This document shows, piece after piece, positions 1-8,794 of a DNA stretch of 38,417 nucleotides. The stretch lies in the NCBI GenBank assembly GCA_004102805.1, contig SCEG01000027.1, forward strand, positions 1-38,417. Direction: 5' to 3'. Positions within the stretch are counted from its first letter, which is position 1. Every line of letters starts with the position of its first letter. This DNA comes from Muribaculaceae bacterium Isolate-002 (NCI). Lineage in GTDB: Bacteria; Bacteroidota; Bacteroidia; Bacteroidales; Muribaculaceae. The translations under genes and the position numbers were made by a program. The notes under the pieces were generated by a model that worked only from the letters and a program-made list of their open reading frames with translations, was not told the origin of the DNA and did no database searches.

Positions 1-312
1 TTAAGGCTCCAACCCCAATATAATCATTTGAAAAGTGCGACAAGGTTTGCAGGCCTGAAAATCGCGTAACCAACATGAATACAGAGTTTAATAATTTCGC
101 ATTAACAGATTTTAAAAGACGCCAGTGATTTTTTATTTTATATTTAACCTCGCTAAACTCACATTGATGATGGTATCGCAGGTTTTCGCAGTCGGGAATT
201 AATATGATAATTGCCTGCCTCCTGTGCATTATGATTTGTGCTAAGACTTATAGACGCAATGGGCTATGAGATAATAAATGGGTTGTCTCATGAATTTTTT
301 TGAAAATAAAAC
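1..312. other. Gene-free left edge, no clear feature
   Basis: No convincing coding region is present; the longest open stretches are only about 20 codons. The sequence is AT-rich. Around 284-300 a GGTTGTCTCATGAA-like string followed by a T-run resembles the ends of some insertion sequences (GAGACAACC type). No partner end or transposase is in view, so this is only a suspicion. A gene ending just left of the window cannot be excluded. Confidence 0.4.
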
Positions 313-520
313 GGTTGAATTTTAGCCTGTCAACCATAATCGTAAACGATCAGCCTTATAGGTTCGACGAGTCAGCGATTAGGCGGATTGTTTGACAGGT
401 AATTATTCAACCATTAGATAGGGTAATAAAGTGTGATAGGCGGCACGGTGGCCACTGCTGAAGTACCCACCGTGTCAATCGTGCGCGGGCAATTCACAAA
501 AGTGATTGCCCGCGTTTTCG
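313..520 (+). ncRNA. Candidate structured RNA ending in an intrinsic terminator
   Basis: Three hairpins follow one another on the plus strand. The first is a 21-nt imperfect inverted repeat (313-333 with 392-412, 17 of 21 positions pairing), whose loop contains a small ATCGT/ACGAT hairpin and a GCCT/AGGC pairing. The second is a perfect 8-bp stem (CACGGTGG 444-451 with CCACCGTG 467-474). The third is the GC-rich terminator stem at 484-514 followed by TTTT. No ORF lies upstream in the window, so this could be an independent small RNA or the 3' end of a transcript from the left. No canonical Bacteroidota promoter was found. It does not look like tmRNA, RNase P RNA or SRP RNA. Confidence 0.4.
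484..520 (+). terminator. Intrinsic terminator
   Basis: The stem CGCGGGCAATTCAC (484-497) pairs with GTGATTGCCCGCG (502-514) with one bulged base and an AAAA loop. It is followed by TTTTCGTT. It terminates rightward transcription into the convergent S41 protease region. Confidence 0.75.
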
Positions 521-566
521 TTATTTACCAAAAAAGTAAGAGCACTGTATATGTGCGGTAGCAGGG

Positions 567-587
567 ACGGGGGCGTCTCGCCCCCGT
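567..587. terminator. GC-rich hairpin downstream of the S41 protease gene
   Basis: The perfect 9-bp stem ACGGGGGCG (567-575) / CGCCCCCGT (579-587) has a 3-nt loop. It lies about 105 bp beyond the stop of the leftward protease gene. There is no adjoining T-run on the minus strand (a T-rich stretch comes only some 25 nt later), so termination there is plausible but not proven. Confidence 0.4.
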
Positions 588-692
588 GTATTCCACATTG
601 TGCCGTCAACTCGCCACGCCTCACAGGCCCGCCGAAATGCCCATAGAGACCTTAACGACCCTAACGCCCTGACTATCCACCGGCCGCCACTG

Positions 693-2297
693 TCATCCCT
701 TCCCATCAAGATACCCCTTATACACCTCCGGCGACGATATTATCTCTACAGCCTCGCGATACACCGGATTGAGCAGCGGGTTGACTATCTGGAAATAAGT
801 GGAAGTGTCGAACAGATCCCGTCCGATTATCCCCTTTATTATCGCAGCGATAAGCGTGCGGCTGCGGTCGAGTTCCTTCTCGTTGACGGGCACACCTTCT
901 GTCTCTCCGCGGCTGATGAATGACTGCATTATATTGTTGTCGACATTAAAACCGCTTATAAACTTTTCCGGTGAGCCATACTTCTCTGTAAGATCTTTCC
1001 GTTGGTCATTCGTATATCCTAAGCAGAACGTGTTGAACACTCCCTTTGCCATCAGATCGCGGTAATACGCACTATATAACGTGGTGTCTATGCCCACAAA
1101 ACGGTCCGGCATGATGCCGCCTCCCCCATAAACCGTGCGATGACGGCGCAGAGTGGTGTATTTCAGAGAGTCGGGAAACGATATACTGTCTGCGCTGTAA
1201 AATTCACCGTTATCGTAGCGTGCCTTGATATCAGCTGCATAATCCTCGGCATCGCCGGGCTTGTACGGTTTCTGTATCACGCGTCCCGACGGCGTGTGGT
1301 AGCGGGCTACGGTCAGACGTATCATTGACCCGTCGGGAAAAGGGAACGGTCGTTGCACCAGCCCTTTGCCGAATGTGCGGCGCCCCACAACTACGGCCCG
1401 GTCATGATCCTGCAGTGCGCCTGAAAGTATCTCCGAAGCCGACGCGCTATATTGGTTCACCATGACAGTCACAGGCAGGTTGGCGTAACGCCCTTTGTGG
1501 CGCGCTACATACGGTGCCGTGCCCAGTTTCGGCGACTCGGTGTAGGTGATGAGATTATCCTTGTCGAGGAAGAGTTCGGCTATCTCCACCGCTGTGCCTA
1601 ATATTCCACCGCCATTGTCCTCAAGGTCAAATATCAGGCGTTTCATGCCTTGCTTTTCCAGCGATTTGAGTGCCTCGCTCACTTCGTCAAATGAAGTCTC
1701 TGCAAAACGTGACAGACGTATATATCCCGTGCCGGGAGCCGCCATGTAGGCAGCATCCACTGAGTTGACCGGAATATCGTCACGCGTGATGCGAAACATG
1801 ATAGGCTCGCTCTCATTGCGCCGCGCCACCTTTACATCAACACGCGTGCCTTTCGGACCGCGCAACGCCTTCATTATCTCGCTGCGTGGCTTCCCCGCGC
1901 CCGATATCACAGTTGTGTCGGCGCTCAATATCTTGTCACCGGGCAGAATGCCTACCTTTTCCGACGGGCCGCCTGAAGTGGTCTGTATCACAATCAGCGT
2001 GTCATTGAGCATGTTGAACTGTATTCCTATACCCGAAAAGTTCCCTTCAAGCGGTGTCACAAGCTCCTTTGTCTCCTCCGGATTGGAATAAAGCGAATGC
2101 GGGTCAAGCGTCTTGAGCATGGCAATGATTGCCTCCTCGGCAAGTTTGTCATTGTCTATACTGTCAAGATAAAACGACTCGATAATCTTGTTGGCATAAC
2201 CGATTTTGTCAAAACCGGCAATTTGATTATTTCTTGACACGGCGTCAGTTGCAGTCACCGCAGCTACAAGAAGCAGGAGATATTTCAGATATTTCAT
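693..2297 (-). CDS. S41 family C-terminal processing peptidase (PDZ protease)
   Basis: This is a 534-residue exported serine protease of the S41/CtpA/Prc type, which cuts protein substrates near their C-termini in the periplasm. An N-terminal hydrophobic signal segment spans about residues 3-18. A PDZ domain covers roughly 80-165, with the GIGIQF-type carboxylate-binding loop at 89-94. The peptidase core follows. By alignment with E. coli Prc (S430/K455, 25 residues apart), the catalytic Ser is S286 in SASASE and the general-base Lys is K311 in TFGKGLVQ. The C-terminal about 150 residues extend beyond the core, as is usual in Bacteroidota homologues. It is the last gene of the leftward parE-coaD-purU-ctp run, but the 273-bp gap before it suggests it may have its own transcription start. 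Confidence 0.93.
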   Translation of the reverse strand: MKYLKYLLLLVAAVTATDAVSRNNQIAGFDKIGYANKIIESFYLDSIDNDKLAEEAIIAMLKTLDPHSLYSNPEETKELVTPLEGNFSGIGIQFNMLNDTLIVIQTTSGGPSEKVGILPGDKILSADTTVISGAGKPRSEIMKALRGPKGTRVDVKVARRNESEPIMFRITRDDIPVNSVDAAYMAAPGTGYIRLSRFAETSFDEVSEALKSLEKQGMKRLIFDLEDNGGGILGTAVEIAELFLDKDNLITYTESPKLGTAPYVARHKGRYANLPVTVMVNQYSASASEILSGALQDHDRAVVVGRRTFGKGLVQRPFPFPDGSMIRLTVARYHTPSGRVIQKPYKPGDAEDYAADIKARYDNGEFYSADSISFPDSLKYTTLRRHRTVYGGGGIMPDRFVGIDTTLYSAYYRDLMAKGVFNTFCLGYTNDQRKDLTEKYGSPEKFISGFNVDNNIMQSFISRGETEGVPVNEKELDRSRTLIAAIIKGIIGRDLFDTSTYFQIVNPLLNPVYREAVEIISSPEVYKGYLDGKG

Positions 2298-2323
2298 AAT
2301 CTTGGGTAAGGTGGTCTATTGTA

Positions 2324-2353
2324 AGAGAGAGTTTAAATTCAAACACTCTCTCT
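2324..2353. repeat. Inverted repeat in the leader of the S41 protease gene
   Basis: AGAGAGAGTTT (2324-2334) pairs with AAACACTCTCTCT (2341-2353) around a 6-nt loop, with one unpaired A. It ends about 27 bp before the protease start codon. It could be a mRNA hairpin or an operator. No T-run follows on the minus strand, so a terminator is less likely. Confidence 0.5.
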
Positions 2354-2476
2354 ATGCGGCGGCCTTGCATTGCCGTCATATAATCAATGTCCGTTTAATT
2401 TAAAAAGTTCAACCCGACGCAAAGTTGCCCCATTGAAGCTGCCATCAGAGAGCCGGAAGCTCGTGTTTGTGATTGA

Positions 2477-2566
2477 CCGGGGTTCATAGACCGCGGAGCG
2501 GGCGCAGACCCCGGCAATCCGACGCCATTACGGCACAAGCCCGGGGAGGGGCGCTCCGTGATGCCG
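2477..2566. repeat. Two adjacent GC-rich hairpins between purU and the S41 gene
   Basis: The first stem is CCGGGGT (2477-2483) with ACCCCGG (2508-2514). The second is imperfect, with CGCCATTACGG near 2522-2532 against CCGTGATGCCG near 2555-2565. Both lie just downstream of the purU stop in the direction of transcription. They resemble a REP-like intergenic palindrome. No second copy exists in the window to confirm a family. Confidence 0.4.
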
Positions 2567-2570
2567 GATC

Positions 2571-3476
2571 TCAGTTAAACACCACAGTCTTGTTGCCATA
2601 CGGAAGTATCTTGTGCTGAAGATGCTTCTCTACCGCGCGGGCAAGCACTATCTTCTCCAGGTCACGTCCTTTCTTGACGAGATCGTCTACAGTGTCCTTG
2701 TGGGTGATGCGCACGATGTCCTGCTCGATAATCGGACCCGCATCAAGATCGGCAGTGACATAGTGGCTCGTGGCTCCTATCAGCTTCACACCGCGCTGAT
2801 GGGCGGCATGATAAGGCTTTGAACCGATAAACGCCGGCAGAAACGAATGGTGTATGTTTATCACGCGGTTGGGATAACGTCGTGTGAAATCATCCGAAAG
2901 CACCTGCATATAGCGCGCAAGCACTATGAAGTCAATATTATAATGCTCCAGAAGGGCAAACTGCTGGGCTTCGGCCTGTGGCTTGTTCTCCTTTGTCACC
3001 GGTATCACCTCAAACGGTATGCCGAACTGGTCGCCGATATACTTCAGATCGGGGTGATTGCTCACTATAACCGGTATCTCAACATTCCATTCCTTCCACT
3101 CGCCGGCTCTGTATCGTGCAAGAAGATCATAGATGCAGTGCGACATCTTCGACACGAATATCGCCATCCGCTGCGGGGTTCCGGTAAAATAGAGATTATA
3201 TGTCACTCCGAAACGCTGCGCGTAAAGCGTGTCGAAATAGTCGCGTATCTTGTCGGCCGGTATGGCAAACCCTTCCAGATCCCACTGCACTCGCATGTAA
3301 AACACTGAGTTGACGCGGTCGACATACTGGTCGAGGTAAAGGATATTGCCTCCGTTGGCGTTGATGAATTCGGTGAGAATGGCGATGATGCCGGGGCGGT
3401 CGGGGCAATGCATCAGAAGCACTGCGGTCTTTTCTCCCGCCGCTGAAACTTTTTCCGGTGTGTCTGTCTTGCTCAT
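2571..3476 (-). CDS. purU: Formyltetrahydrofolate deformylase
   Basis: This enzyme hydrolyses 10-formyltetrahydrofolate to formate and tetrahydrofolate, balancing one-carbon pools and supplying formate. The protein has 301 residues. A short N-terminal extension precedes an ACT regulatory domain at about 15-95 (LLMHCPDRPGIIA). The formyltransferase fold begins near residue 103. The catalytic triad of the family is visible: N207 and H209 in NIHHSFLPAF, and D245 in the LDAGP segment; the N-to-D spacing of 38 equals that of PurN. GSKPYHAAHQRGVKLIGATSHYV is the typical PurU signature. It lies 44 nt downstream of coaD on the same strand, so it is probably co-transcribed, although its role is unrelated to its neighbours. 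Confidence 0.95.
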   Translation of the reverse strand: MSKTDTPEKVSAAGEKTAVLLMHCPDRPGIIAILTEFINANGGNILYLDQYVDRVNSVFYMRVQWDLEGFAIPADKIRDYFDTLYAQRFGVTYNLYFTGTPQRMAIFVSKMSHCIYDLLARYRAGEWKEWNVEIPVIVSNHPDLKYIGDQFGIPFEVIPVTKENKPQAEAQQFALLEHYNIDFIVLARYMQVLSDDFTRRYPNRVINIHHSFLPAFIGSKPYHAAHQRGVKLIGATSHYVTADLDAGPIIEQDIVRITHKDTVDDLVKKGRDLEKIVLARAVEKHLQHKILPYGNKTVVFN

Positions 3477-3520
3477 TTCTATATTAATTGTACCTGATTA
3501 AATTCTTGTCTGTCTGCGCC

Positions 3521-4015
3521 TCATGGCTCATGCGGCAGAAATTCGCTCACATCATGGCCGTAGCGCTGCAGTTCCCGCACTGTCGACGATGACACCGCCG
3601 ACAGCTCCGGCAATGTCAGCAGAAGCACTGTCTCTATCCCCGATATCCGGCGGTTGATGTCGGCCAGCGACCGCTCATATTCCATATCGATGCTGTTGCG
3701 TATGCCCCGCAGCAGAAAGCGGCATCCGTGGCTTCGGGCGGCATCGACTGTCAGTCCCGTATAATGCGTGACTTCAACCCGCGGATTGCCTGCATACAGA
3801 CGGCTTATCGGCTCAAGACGCTTTATGATATCATCCTCAGTGACCACTTTCGTCGAACTTATGCCGATGGCTATCACAATAGAGTCAAACAGTTCAAGTC
3901 CACGCTCCACAAGCGACTGATGTCCCCTTGTGAAGGGATTGAACGAACCCGGAAACAATGCCCGGCGCTCCTGCGGCCTTTTGTCGGCTTCATTGCCGGT
4001 ATTCTCTATAATCAT
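3521..4015 (-). CDS. coaD: Pantetheine-phosphate adenylyltransferase
   Basis: CoaD transfers AMP from ATP to 4'-phosphopantetheine, the penultimate step of coenzyme A synthesis. Of its 164 residues, the nucleotidyltransferase motif GSFNPFTRGH lies at 23-32, with T29 and H32 of the TxGH signature. RGIRN is at 103-107, and the C-terminal SSSTVRE at 142-148 replaces the usual ISSTxVRE. The first 17 or so residues precede the conserved core and have no internal ATG, so either the N-terminus is genuinely extended or a non-ATG start is used. The start lies 20 nt after the parE stop, which suggests translational linkage within the parE-coaD operon common in Bacteroidales. Confidence 0.95.
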   Translation of the reverse strand: MIIENTGNEADKRPQERRALFPGSFNPFTRGHQSLVERGLELFDSIVIAIGISSTKVVTEDDIIKRLEPISRLYAGNPRVEVTHYTGLTVDAARSHGCRFLLRGIRNSIDMEYERSLADINRRISGIETVLLLTLPELSAVSSSTVRELQRYGHDVSEFLPHEP

Positions 4016-4035
4016 TTCTCTGTCTGTTTGTTGGC

Positions 4036-5988
4036 CTATGATATCGCCTCGTCATCTTCGATGACGAGATTGTCGATGATAAATGTCTGACGCTCTGACG
4101 TATTCTTTCCCATATAGAATTCGAGCAGTTCGGCAACTCCGTCCTCTTTGCGCAGAGTTACTCTGTCAAGCCGCATGTCCGGACCGATAAAGTCTCTGAA
4201 TTCATCCGGCGAAATCTCTCCGAGACCTTTGAAGCGGGTGATCTCTGCCTTGCTCCCCAGTTTGTCGATGGCGGCGATGCGCTCTTCGTCGGTGTAGCAG
4301 TAATATGTCTCCTCTTTCCCTTTGGTGCCTTTCCCTTTGCTGCGGCGAGCGGTGTCGCGGTTGCGCACGCGGAACAATGGTGTCTGAAGCACATACACAT
4401 GACCCTTTTTCACCAGATCGGGGAAGAATTGCAGGAAGAAAGTCAGCATCAGCAGCCTGATATGCATCCCGTCGACATCGGCATCCGTAGCTATGATTAC
4501 GTTGTTGTAGCGAAGCCCGTCTATCCCTTCCTCTATGTTGAGGGCAGCCTGAAGCAGGTTGAACTCTTCGTTCTCATAAACCACCTTCTGAGTCAGGCCG
4601 TAGGAGTTGAGGGGCTTGCCTCGAAGCGAGAACACTGCCTGTGTCTCGACATTGCGTATCTTGGTTATCGAGCCCGCTGCCGAGTCTCCCTCGGTGATGA
4701 ATATCGACGATGCCGCTTTCTTCTCTTCATCCCCCTTGACATCATTGAGATGCACACGGCAGTCGAGCAGCTTGCGGTTGTGGAGATTGACTTTCTTGGC
4801 GCGTTCGCGGGCGAGTTTTGTCACTCCGGCCATTGCCTTGCGCTCGCGTTCGCTCTCCTGCACCTTCTTGAGTATGATTTCTGCCGTCTCCAGATTTTTG
4901 TGGAGATAGTTGTCAAGTTCCTTTTTGACGAAATCACCGATAAATTTAGCCACTGTCGGCCCATCCGGACCCATGTCGCGCGAACCGAGCTTCGTCTTGG
5001 TCTGAGACTCAAACACCGGTTCCTCAACCTTGATGGCAATCGCGGCGATCATGCCGTTGCGTATGTCGGAATACTCGAAATTACGCCCGAAATAATCCTT
5101 CAGCGTGCGCGATACCGACTCCTTGAACGCGGCTAAGTGTGTGCCGCCCTGTGTGGTGTGCTGACCGTTGACAAACGAATAATACTCTTCGCCATATTGG
5201 TTGGCATGCGTCAGCGCTATCTCTATATCCTCTCCCTTCAGATGTATTATGGGGTAGAGCGGCTCTTTCGTCATATTCTCCCTGAGCAGGTCGAGAAGTC
5301 CGTTGCGGGAGTGATAACGTTTGCCGTTGTATATGATTGAAAGTCCGGTGTTGAGAAACGTATAGTTCTTGAACAGCGGCACTATATACTCCTCGCGGTA
5401 TGCATAGTCGCGGAATATCGTCCTGTCGGGTGTGAAGTTGACGTAGGTGCCGTTGGGTTCATCGGTGGCAAACGGCTCCTCTTCTGAAATCAGCCGACCC
5501 TCGCAGAATACTGCCCTGCGGGCCTGTCCGTCGCGCACGCTCTGTATTATGAAATCCGACGAAAGGGCGTTCACCGCCTTTATGCCGACACCGTTGAGAC
5601 CGACCGATTTCTTGAATGCCTTCGAGTCATATTTGCCTCCGGTGTTCATTTTCGACGCTACCTCGATGAGCTTGCCCAAAGGAATGCCGCGCCCGTAATC
5701 GCGCACAGTGACTGTCGTTTCGGTCACATCTACAGTGATCTGCTTGCCGTAGCCCATCATATATTCGTCGATGGAGTTGTCGAGCACCTCTTTCAGCAAC
5801 ACATATATTCCGTCGTCAAAATTCGAACCATCGCCGAGTTTGCCGATATACATGCCCGGACGTCGGCGTATGTGCTCCCTCCAGTCAAGGGTCACGATAT
5901 TGTCTTCCGTATATTCCACCTCCGCCGATGCGTTGGGGTTATATCCGATCTCCTCCGTGTTCTCGCTCAATATGTCGTCCTGATTCAT
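4036..5988 (-). CDS. parE: DNA topoisomerase IV subunit B (type IIA topoisomerase ATPase subunit)
   Basis: This is the ATPase/TOPRIM subunit that works with ParC to decatenate chromosomes. The 650-residue protein has a GHKL ATPase domain with E67 and N71 in [11 protein letters not shown]97 in DYGRGIP and the ATP lid near GGKYD...KSVGLNGVG (117-135). The transducer lysine motif QTKTKLGS is at 329-336. The TOPRIM domain has EGDSA at 433-437 and the metal-binding DADVDG at 502-507. The short C-terminus, lacking the long insertion of some GyrB proteins, and the coaD linkage favour ParE over GyrB. That distinction rests on resemblance and would need a tree. It is the first gene of the leftward run and is divergent from the glycosyltransferase. 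Confidence 0.9.
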   Translation of the reverse strand: MNQDDILSENTEEIGYNPNASAEVEYTEDNIVTLDWREHIRRRPGMYIGKLGDGSNFDDGIYVLLKEVLDNSIDEYMMGYGKQITVDVTETTVTVRDYGRGIPLGKLIEVASKMNTGGKYDSKAFKKSVGLNGVGIKAVNALSSDFIIQSVRDGQARRAVFCEGRLISEEEPFATDEPNGTYVNFTPDRTIFRDYAYREEYIVPLFKNYTFLNTGLSIIYNGKRYHSRNGLLDLLRENMTKEPLYPIIHLKGEDIEIALTHANQYGEEYYSFVNGQHTTQGGTHLAAFKESVSRTLKDYFGRNFEYSDIRNGMIAAIAIKVEEPVFESQTKTKLGSRDMGPDGPTVAKFIGDFVKKELDNYLHKNLETAEIILKKVQESERERKAMAGVTKLARERAKKVNLHNRKLLDCRVHLNDVKGDEEKKAASSIFITEGDSAAGSITKIRNVETQAVFSLRGKPLNSYGLTQKVVYENEEFNLLQAALNIEEGIDGLRYNNVIIATDADVDGMHIRLLMLTFFLQFFPDLVKKGHVYVLQTPLFRVRNRDTARRSKGKGTKGKEETYYCYTDEERIAAIDKLGSKAEITRFKGLGEISPDEFRDFIGPDMRLDRVTLRKEDGVAELLEFYMGKNTSERQTFIIDNLVIEDDEAIS

Positions 5989-6033
5989 AATCTGATGGGG
6001 TTGATAAGTAAGCCGTTTACTCTCTTATTATTG

Positions 6034-6041
6034 CAAATATA
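6034..6041 (-). promoter_or_regulatory. Probable -7 element of the parE promoter
   Basis: TATATTTG on the minus strand fits the Bacteroidota -7 consensus TAnnTTTG. It lies 46 bp before the parE start. The upstream -33 TTTG is poorly matched, so only the -7 part is supported. Confidence 0.5.
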
Positions 6042-6176
6042 ATAAAAAAAACAGATATGGAATGCGCGAAAATGTTACTTTCGACAAAAATCTGACTAAA
6101 AAATAATCGTTCCGTGTCGTTTAGACGAAAATTTTATAAATTAGCGGAATATTTCCACGAGCGATCTGACTGAGCG

Positions 6177-7343
6177 ATGAAGATATTGTATGTCACCCAT
6201 AAAATGATGTATCCGGTCACCGGCGGCGATTGTGTGCGCATGTCGCAGATGCTCGAGGCTCTTGCCGCGTATGGTGATGTAGATGTGATATACATGACCG
6301 GCAATGCCGGTGCCGCGACTCTCAGAAGCCACAACCCTGCCATTGGGCGGGAAATTGCGGTTTGTGTGAGCCGTCTGCATCGCGCCCTTGGCCTCGCAAG
6401 AATGGTGTCGCGCCGTTTCCCGTTTTTGGTGAGTCTCTACTGGAGCAATGTTTTTCGCCGTCGCCTTATCTCTGAGGCTCAGGGTTATGACCTGGTTCTG
6501 CTTGGCGGTCTTGCTGTCGCACACTACGCCTTCGACCTCAAAGCGGCCGGACTTGCCGTCGCTCTTGATCTCACCGACTCCCCGACGATGAATCTTGACA
6601 ACGAAGCAGCTCTCTCTTCCGGCTTTAAAAGATTATGGCACAGGCTGAATGCCCGCCGCATGCGTCGACTCGAGACTCGATGGCGCGCCGAGGTGTCATC
6701 TGTTGCTTTTATATCTGAGGTTGACCGTGACTATATTGACGTAGACGGTGGCCGACAGTTCATTGTGTGCAACAAGGTCGATTTATCTCCTGACAGAGAC
6801 TTGTGCCGTCATGACAATGACAGTGTGATTTTGTTTGTCGGAAATATGGGCTATGCCCCCAATATTGTTGCAGTAAAAAGATTTGCAACATCCGTCCTGC
6901 CTCGTATTGCGGCTTACGCGGGCAAGGTGCGGTTTCGGGTTGTCGGTTCGTCGCCTGCTCCCGAGATAAAGACGTTGGCTGTAGGCTCCGAAAATATTTC
7001 AGTCGAAGGATTTGTCGAAGATCTGTCGGCGTGCTACCGCTCTGCCTCTATTGTAGTGGCGCCGATGTTTTCCGGCTCCGGCATACAGAACAAAGTGCTT
7101 CAGGCAATGGCCTCCGGATGTTGCGTTGTCACTACTCAGATAGGTGCGGAAGGTCTTGATGCCGACTCTGGCGCATTCGTTATAGCGCATGATGACGAAG
7201 AAATGGCTCTTGCATGTCTGAAACTGCTCGCCGACCCGTCTTTGCGCCATCAATACGGCCAACGTGCCCGCCGTTATGTCGCAGAAAATTTCGGCGACGC
7301 CATAATGAAACGCCAGGTAAAACGCTTCATCTCCCCGACATAA
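6177..7343 (+). CDS. GT-B fold glycosyltransferase, family 4-like
   Basis: This is a 388-residue cytosolic glycosyltransferase, probably transferring a nucleotide-activated sugar during surface polysaccharide or glycoprotein assembly; the acceptor is unknown. The N-terminal Rossmann half begins MKILYVTHKMMYPVTGGD, with a glycine-rich acceptor-side loop. The C-terminal half begins near VGNMGYAPN (221-229). It carries the nucleotide-sugar-binding segment GSGIQNKVLQAMASG (300-314) and a TTQIGAEGL motif typical of GT4 enzymes, including the exosortase-linked 'Stp1' type. There is no signal peptide or membrane segment. The gene stands alone, divergent from parE and convergent with the thioredoxin-like gene, so the context gives no pathway. 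Confidence 0.85.
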   Translation: MKILYVTHKMMYPVTGGDCVRMSQMLEALAAYGDVDVIYMTGNAGAATLRSHNPAIGREIAVCVSRLHRALGLARMVSRRFPFLVSLYWSNVFRRRLISEAQGYDLVLLGGLAVAHYAFDLKAAGLAVALDLTDSPTMNLDNEAALSSGFKRLWHRLNARRMRRLETRWRAEVSSVAFISEVDRDYIDVDGGRQFIVCNKVDLSPDRDLCRHDNDSVILFVGNMGYAPNIVAVKRFATSVLPRIAAYAGKVRFRVVGSSPAPEIKTLAVGSENISVEGFVEDLSACYRSASIVVAPMFSGSGIQNKVLQAMASGCCVVTTQIGAEGLDADSGAFVIAHDDEEMALACLKLLADPSLRHQYGQRARRYVAENFGDAIMKRQVKRFISPT

Positions 7344-7467
7344 ACATAGGCAAAAACACCTCGCTCCCGCGCTGACACCGAACTCCATATCGTAAGGACG
7401 TACGGCTCGTGCATCCGCAAACGCCCTGATTGTCAGATGCTAAATCAAACAATCGAGTCGCACATCC

Positions 7468-7511
7468 CCTGCAAAATAAGCTTCTCCTGCAATATAAGTT
7501 GCTGCGGCACC
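7468..7511 (+). repeat. Two tandem 18-bp repeats, possible degenerate dispersed-repeat copy
   Basis: CCTGCAAAATAAGCTTCT (7468-7485) is followed directly by CCTGCAATATAAGTTGCT (7486-7503). The second copy plus the next bases match the start of the dispersed repeat at 14255 in 21 of 27 positions without gaps. The remainder of that repeat is not clearly recognisable here. Confidence 0.4.
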
Positions 7512-7543
7512 CGAAGGATTCCGTAGAACACCAGATTATATGA

Positions 7544-7580
7544 AACCCGGCACGCCTTGATGCTCTCAGCGTGCCGGGTT
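7544..7580. terminator. Strong hairpin between two convergent genes
   Basis: A perfect 12-bp stem, AACCCGGCACGC (7544-7555) with GCGTGCCGGGTT (7569-7580), lies between the convergent glycosyltransferase and thioredoxin-like genes. Neither side has a proper T-run, so termination efficiency is uncertain. The position fits a bidirectional transcription barrier. Confidence 0.5.
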
Positions 7581-7642
7581 ATATGTCAAAAGCGGAAAGG
7601 CGCTCGAATGAAGCCTGTTGTATCCGCCTGTATAAGTTACAC

Positions 7643-8734
7643 TTAGAGATATTTGCTTACGATTGAGTCAAGTTCGCTGATATCCTCCACTCGCTCAAGA
7701 TGCTCGCCCGAACCGTCTATTACAAACGTTGTGGGCAGTGCGGTCACATTGTAGCGCAGCAGCTGCTCTGCGTCATTGCCTGAGCAATATACGGCCGTCC
7801 AGGGTATATTCTCAGCCGCCATGCGCCAGCGGTATTCCTCCGGGTCGCAGCCTACCTGATATATATTGAGCCCTTTGTCGTGATATTTCTTGTAGACTTC
7901 GCCTAAGACAAGCTGGAACGCCGGCGACTCTTCCGCGGTGTAGGCGGTGAAGTTGAGCACTGTCACCTTTGATTTGTCCCACAATTCCGACAGGCTCTGC
8001 TCGTTACTGTTGTAATCCTTGAGAATAATCTCGGGGAAATAGATTTCGACAGCGTTGACGGGAGTGCCGGGAGTGTAGGCGCGGCGGTTGCTGACTGCAA
8101 GATTTTCAAGCAGACCTGTGCGGGGGTCATCGGGTTTGGCATTGAGATACGCGTTGGCCACGGCTGCGATGATGCTTCTGTCGAAACTTATCGCGGGGTT
8201 ATAGAGATGCTCCGAACCTATTGTCTTGTTTATGAGGTAATAGGCTGTGATGCCTGACCAGTCATGTTGTATCATTTCAGCGAGGCTGCGTTTGAGTGCG
8301 GCGTCGTTGACAACATCTTTGGCTGAAGCTCCGGCGAGCGCTTCGGCTATCTTCGCGTTGATTTTCTGCATCAGATCGGCCGAGTTTGATCCTGAGATGG
8401 TGCTGTTGCGCTCCATGTCGGCGTAGTCGGCTGTCACAGTGACAGTCTCCGTGCTGTCTATCGGGAAATAGACCGAACGGCTGTCGATGCTCAGACGGTA
8501 AATGTCGGGATAGGCGTAACGCTTTACGCCGAACTCGAATTTGCCTCCATTGTCAATCTTCACGGAGTCAATGATATGCCAGCGGCCGTTGTCGCTGACT
8601 TCAAGCAGCGCGGTTTTCCCTTCCGCTCCGTCGACAGTGGCCTTTACATGCCATTTGTCGCCTGACGAGCATGATGATATTACAGCCACGCAGCATAACA
8701 GCATTGTGACACAGAGTGATAATGTGCGGTTCAT
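7643..8734 (-). CDS. TlpA/thioredoxin-fold lipoprotein lacking the CXXC motif
   Basis: The start at 8734 was chosen because it gives a classical lipoprotein signal (MNRTLSLCVTMLLCC...ISSC, lipid-anchored Cys at about residue 22). An in-frame ATG at 8776 would add 14 residues. After the lipobox comes a DUF4369-like beta-rich domain (GAEGKTALLEVSDNGRW...). A helical linker follows, then a C-terminal thioredoxin fold with the cis-proline ALPTTFVID. Where TlpA/ResA proteins carry WCxxC, this one has FTAYTAEESP, so it cannot do thiol-disulphide exchange by that route. It may bind partners or peptides. It is the last gene of the greA-HIT run, and the intact start and domain order argue against a pseudogene. 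Confidence 0.85.
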   Translation of the reverse strand: MNRTLSLCVTMLLCCVAVISSCSSGDKWHVKATVDGAEGKTALLEVSDNGRWHIIDSVKIDNGGKFEFGVKRYAYPDIYRLSIDSRSVYFPIDSTETVTVTADYADMERNSTISGSNSADLMQKINAKIAEALAGASAKDVVNDAALKRSLAEMIQHDWSGITAYYLINKTIGSEHLYNPAISFDRSIIAAVANAYLNAKPDDPRTGLLENLAVSNRRAYTPGTPVNAVEIYFPEIILKDYNSNEQSLSELWDKSKVTVLNFTAYTAEESPAFQLVLGEVYKKYHDKGLNIYQVGCDPEEYRWRMAAENIPWTAVYCSGNDAEQLLRYNVTALPTTFVIDGSGEHLERVEDISELDSIVSKYL

Positions 8735-8794
8735 GATGTCGGTGAATGTTTTGGTTTTGAATTGAGAGAGTCGCATCGCAATCCTGATGCCCGG

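Noticed and set aside
313..412. Invertible promoter flanked by inverted repeats
   Set aside because: The arms are imperfect, the spacer is under 60 bp, no promoter lies inside and no recombinase is nearby; RNA pairing is the simpler reading.
521..709. Small minus-strand ORF after the S41 gene
   Set aside because: Overlaps the protease stop and includes the GC hairpin; low-complexity Arg/Trp-rich product with no family.
4399..5136. 245-codon open frame on the plus strand inside parE
   Set aside because: It lies wholly antisense to a well-conserved gene and has no family resemblance.
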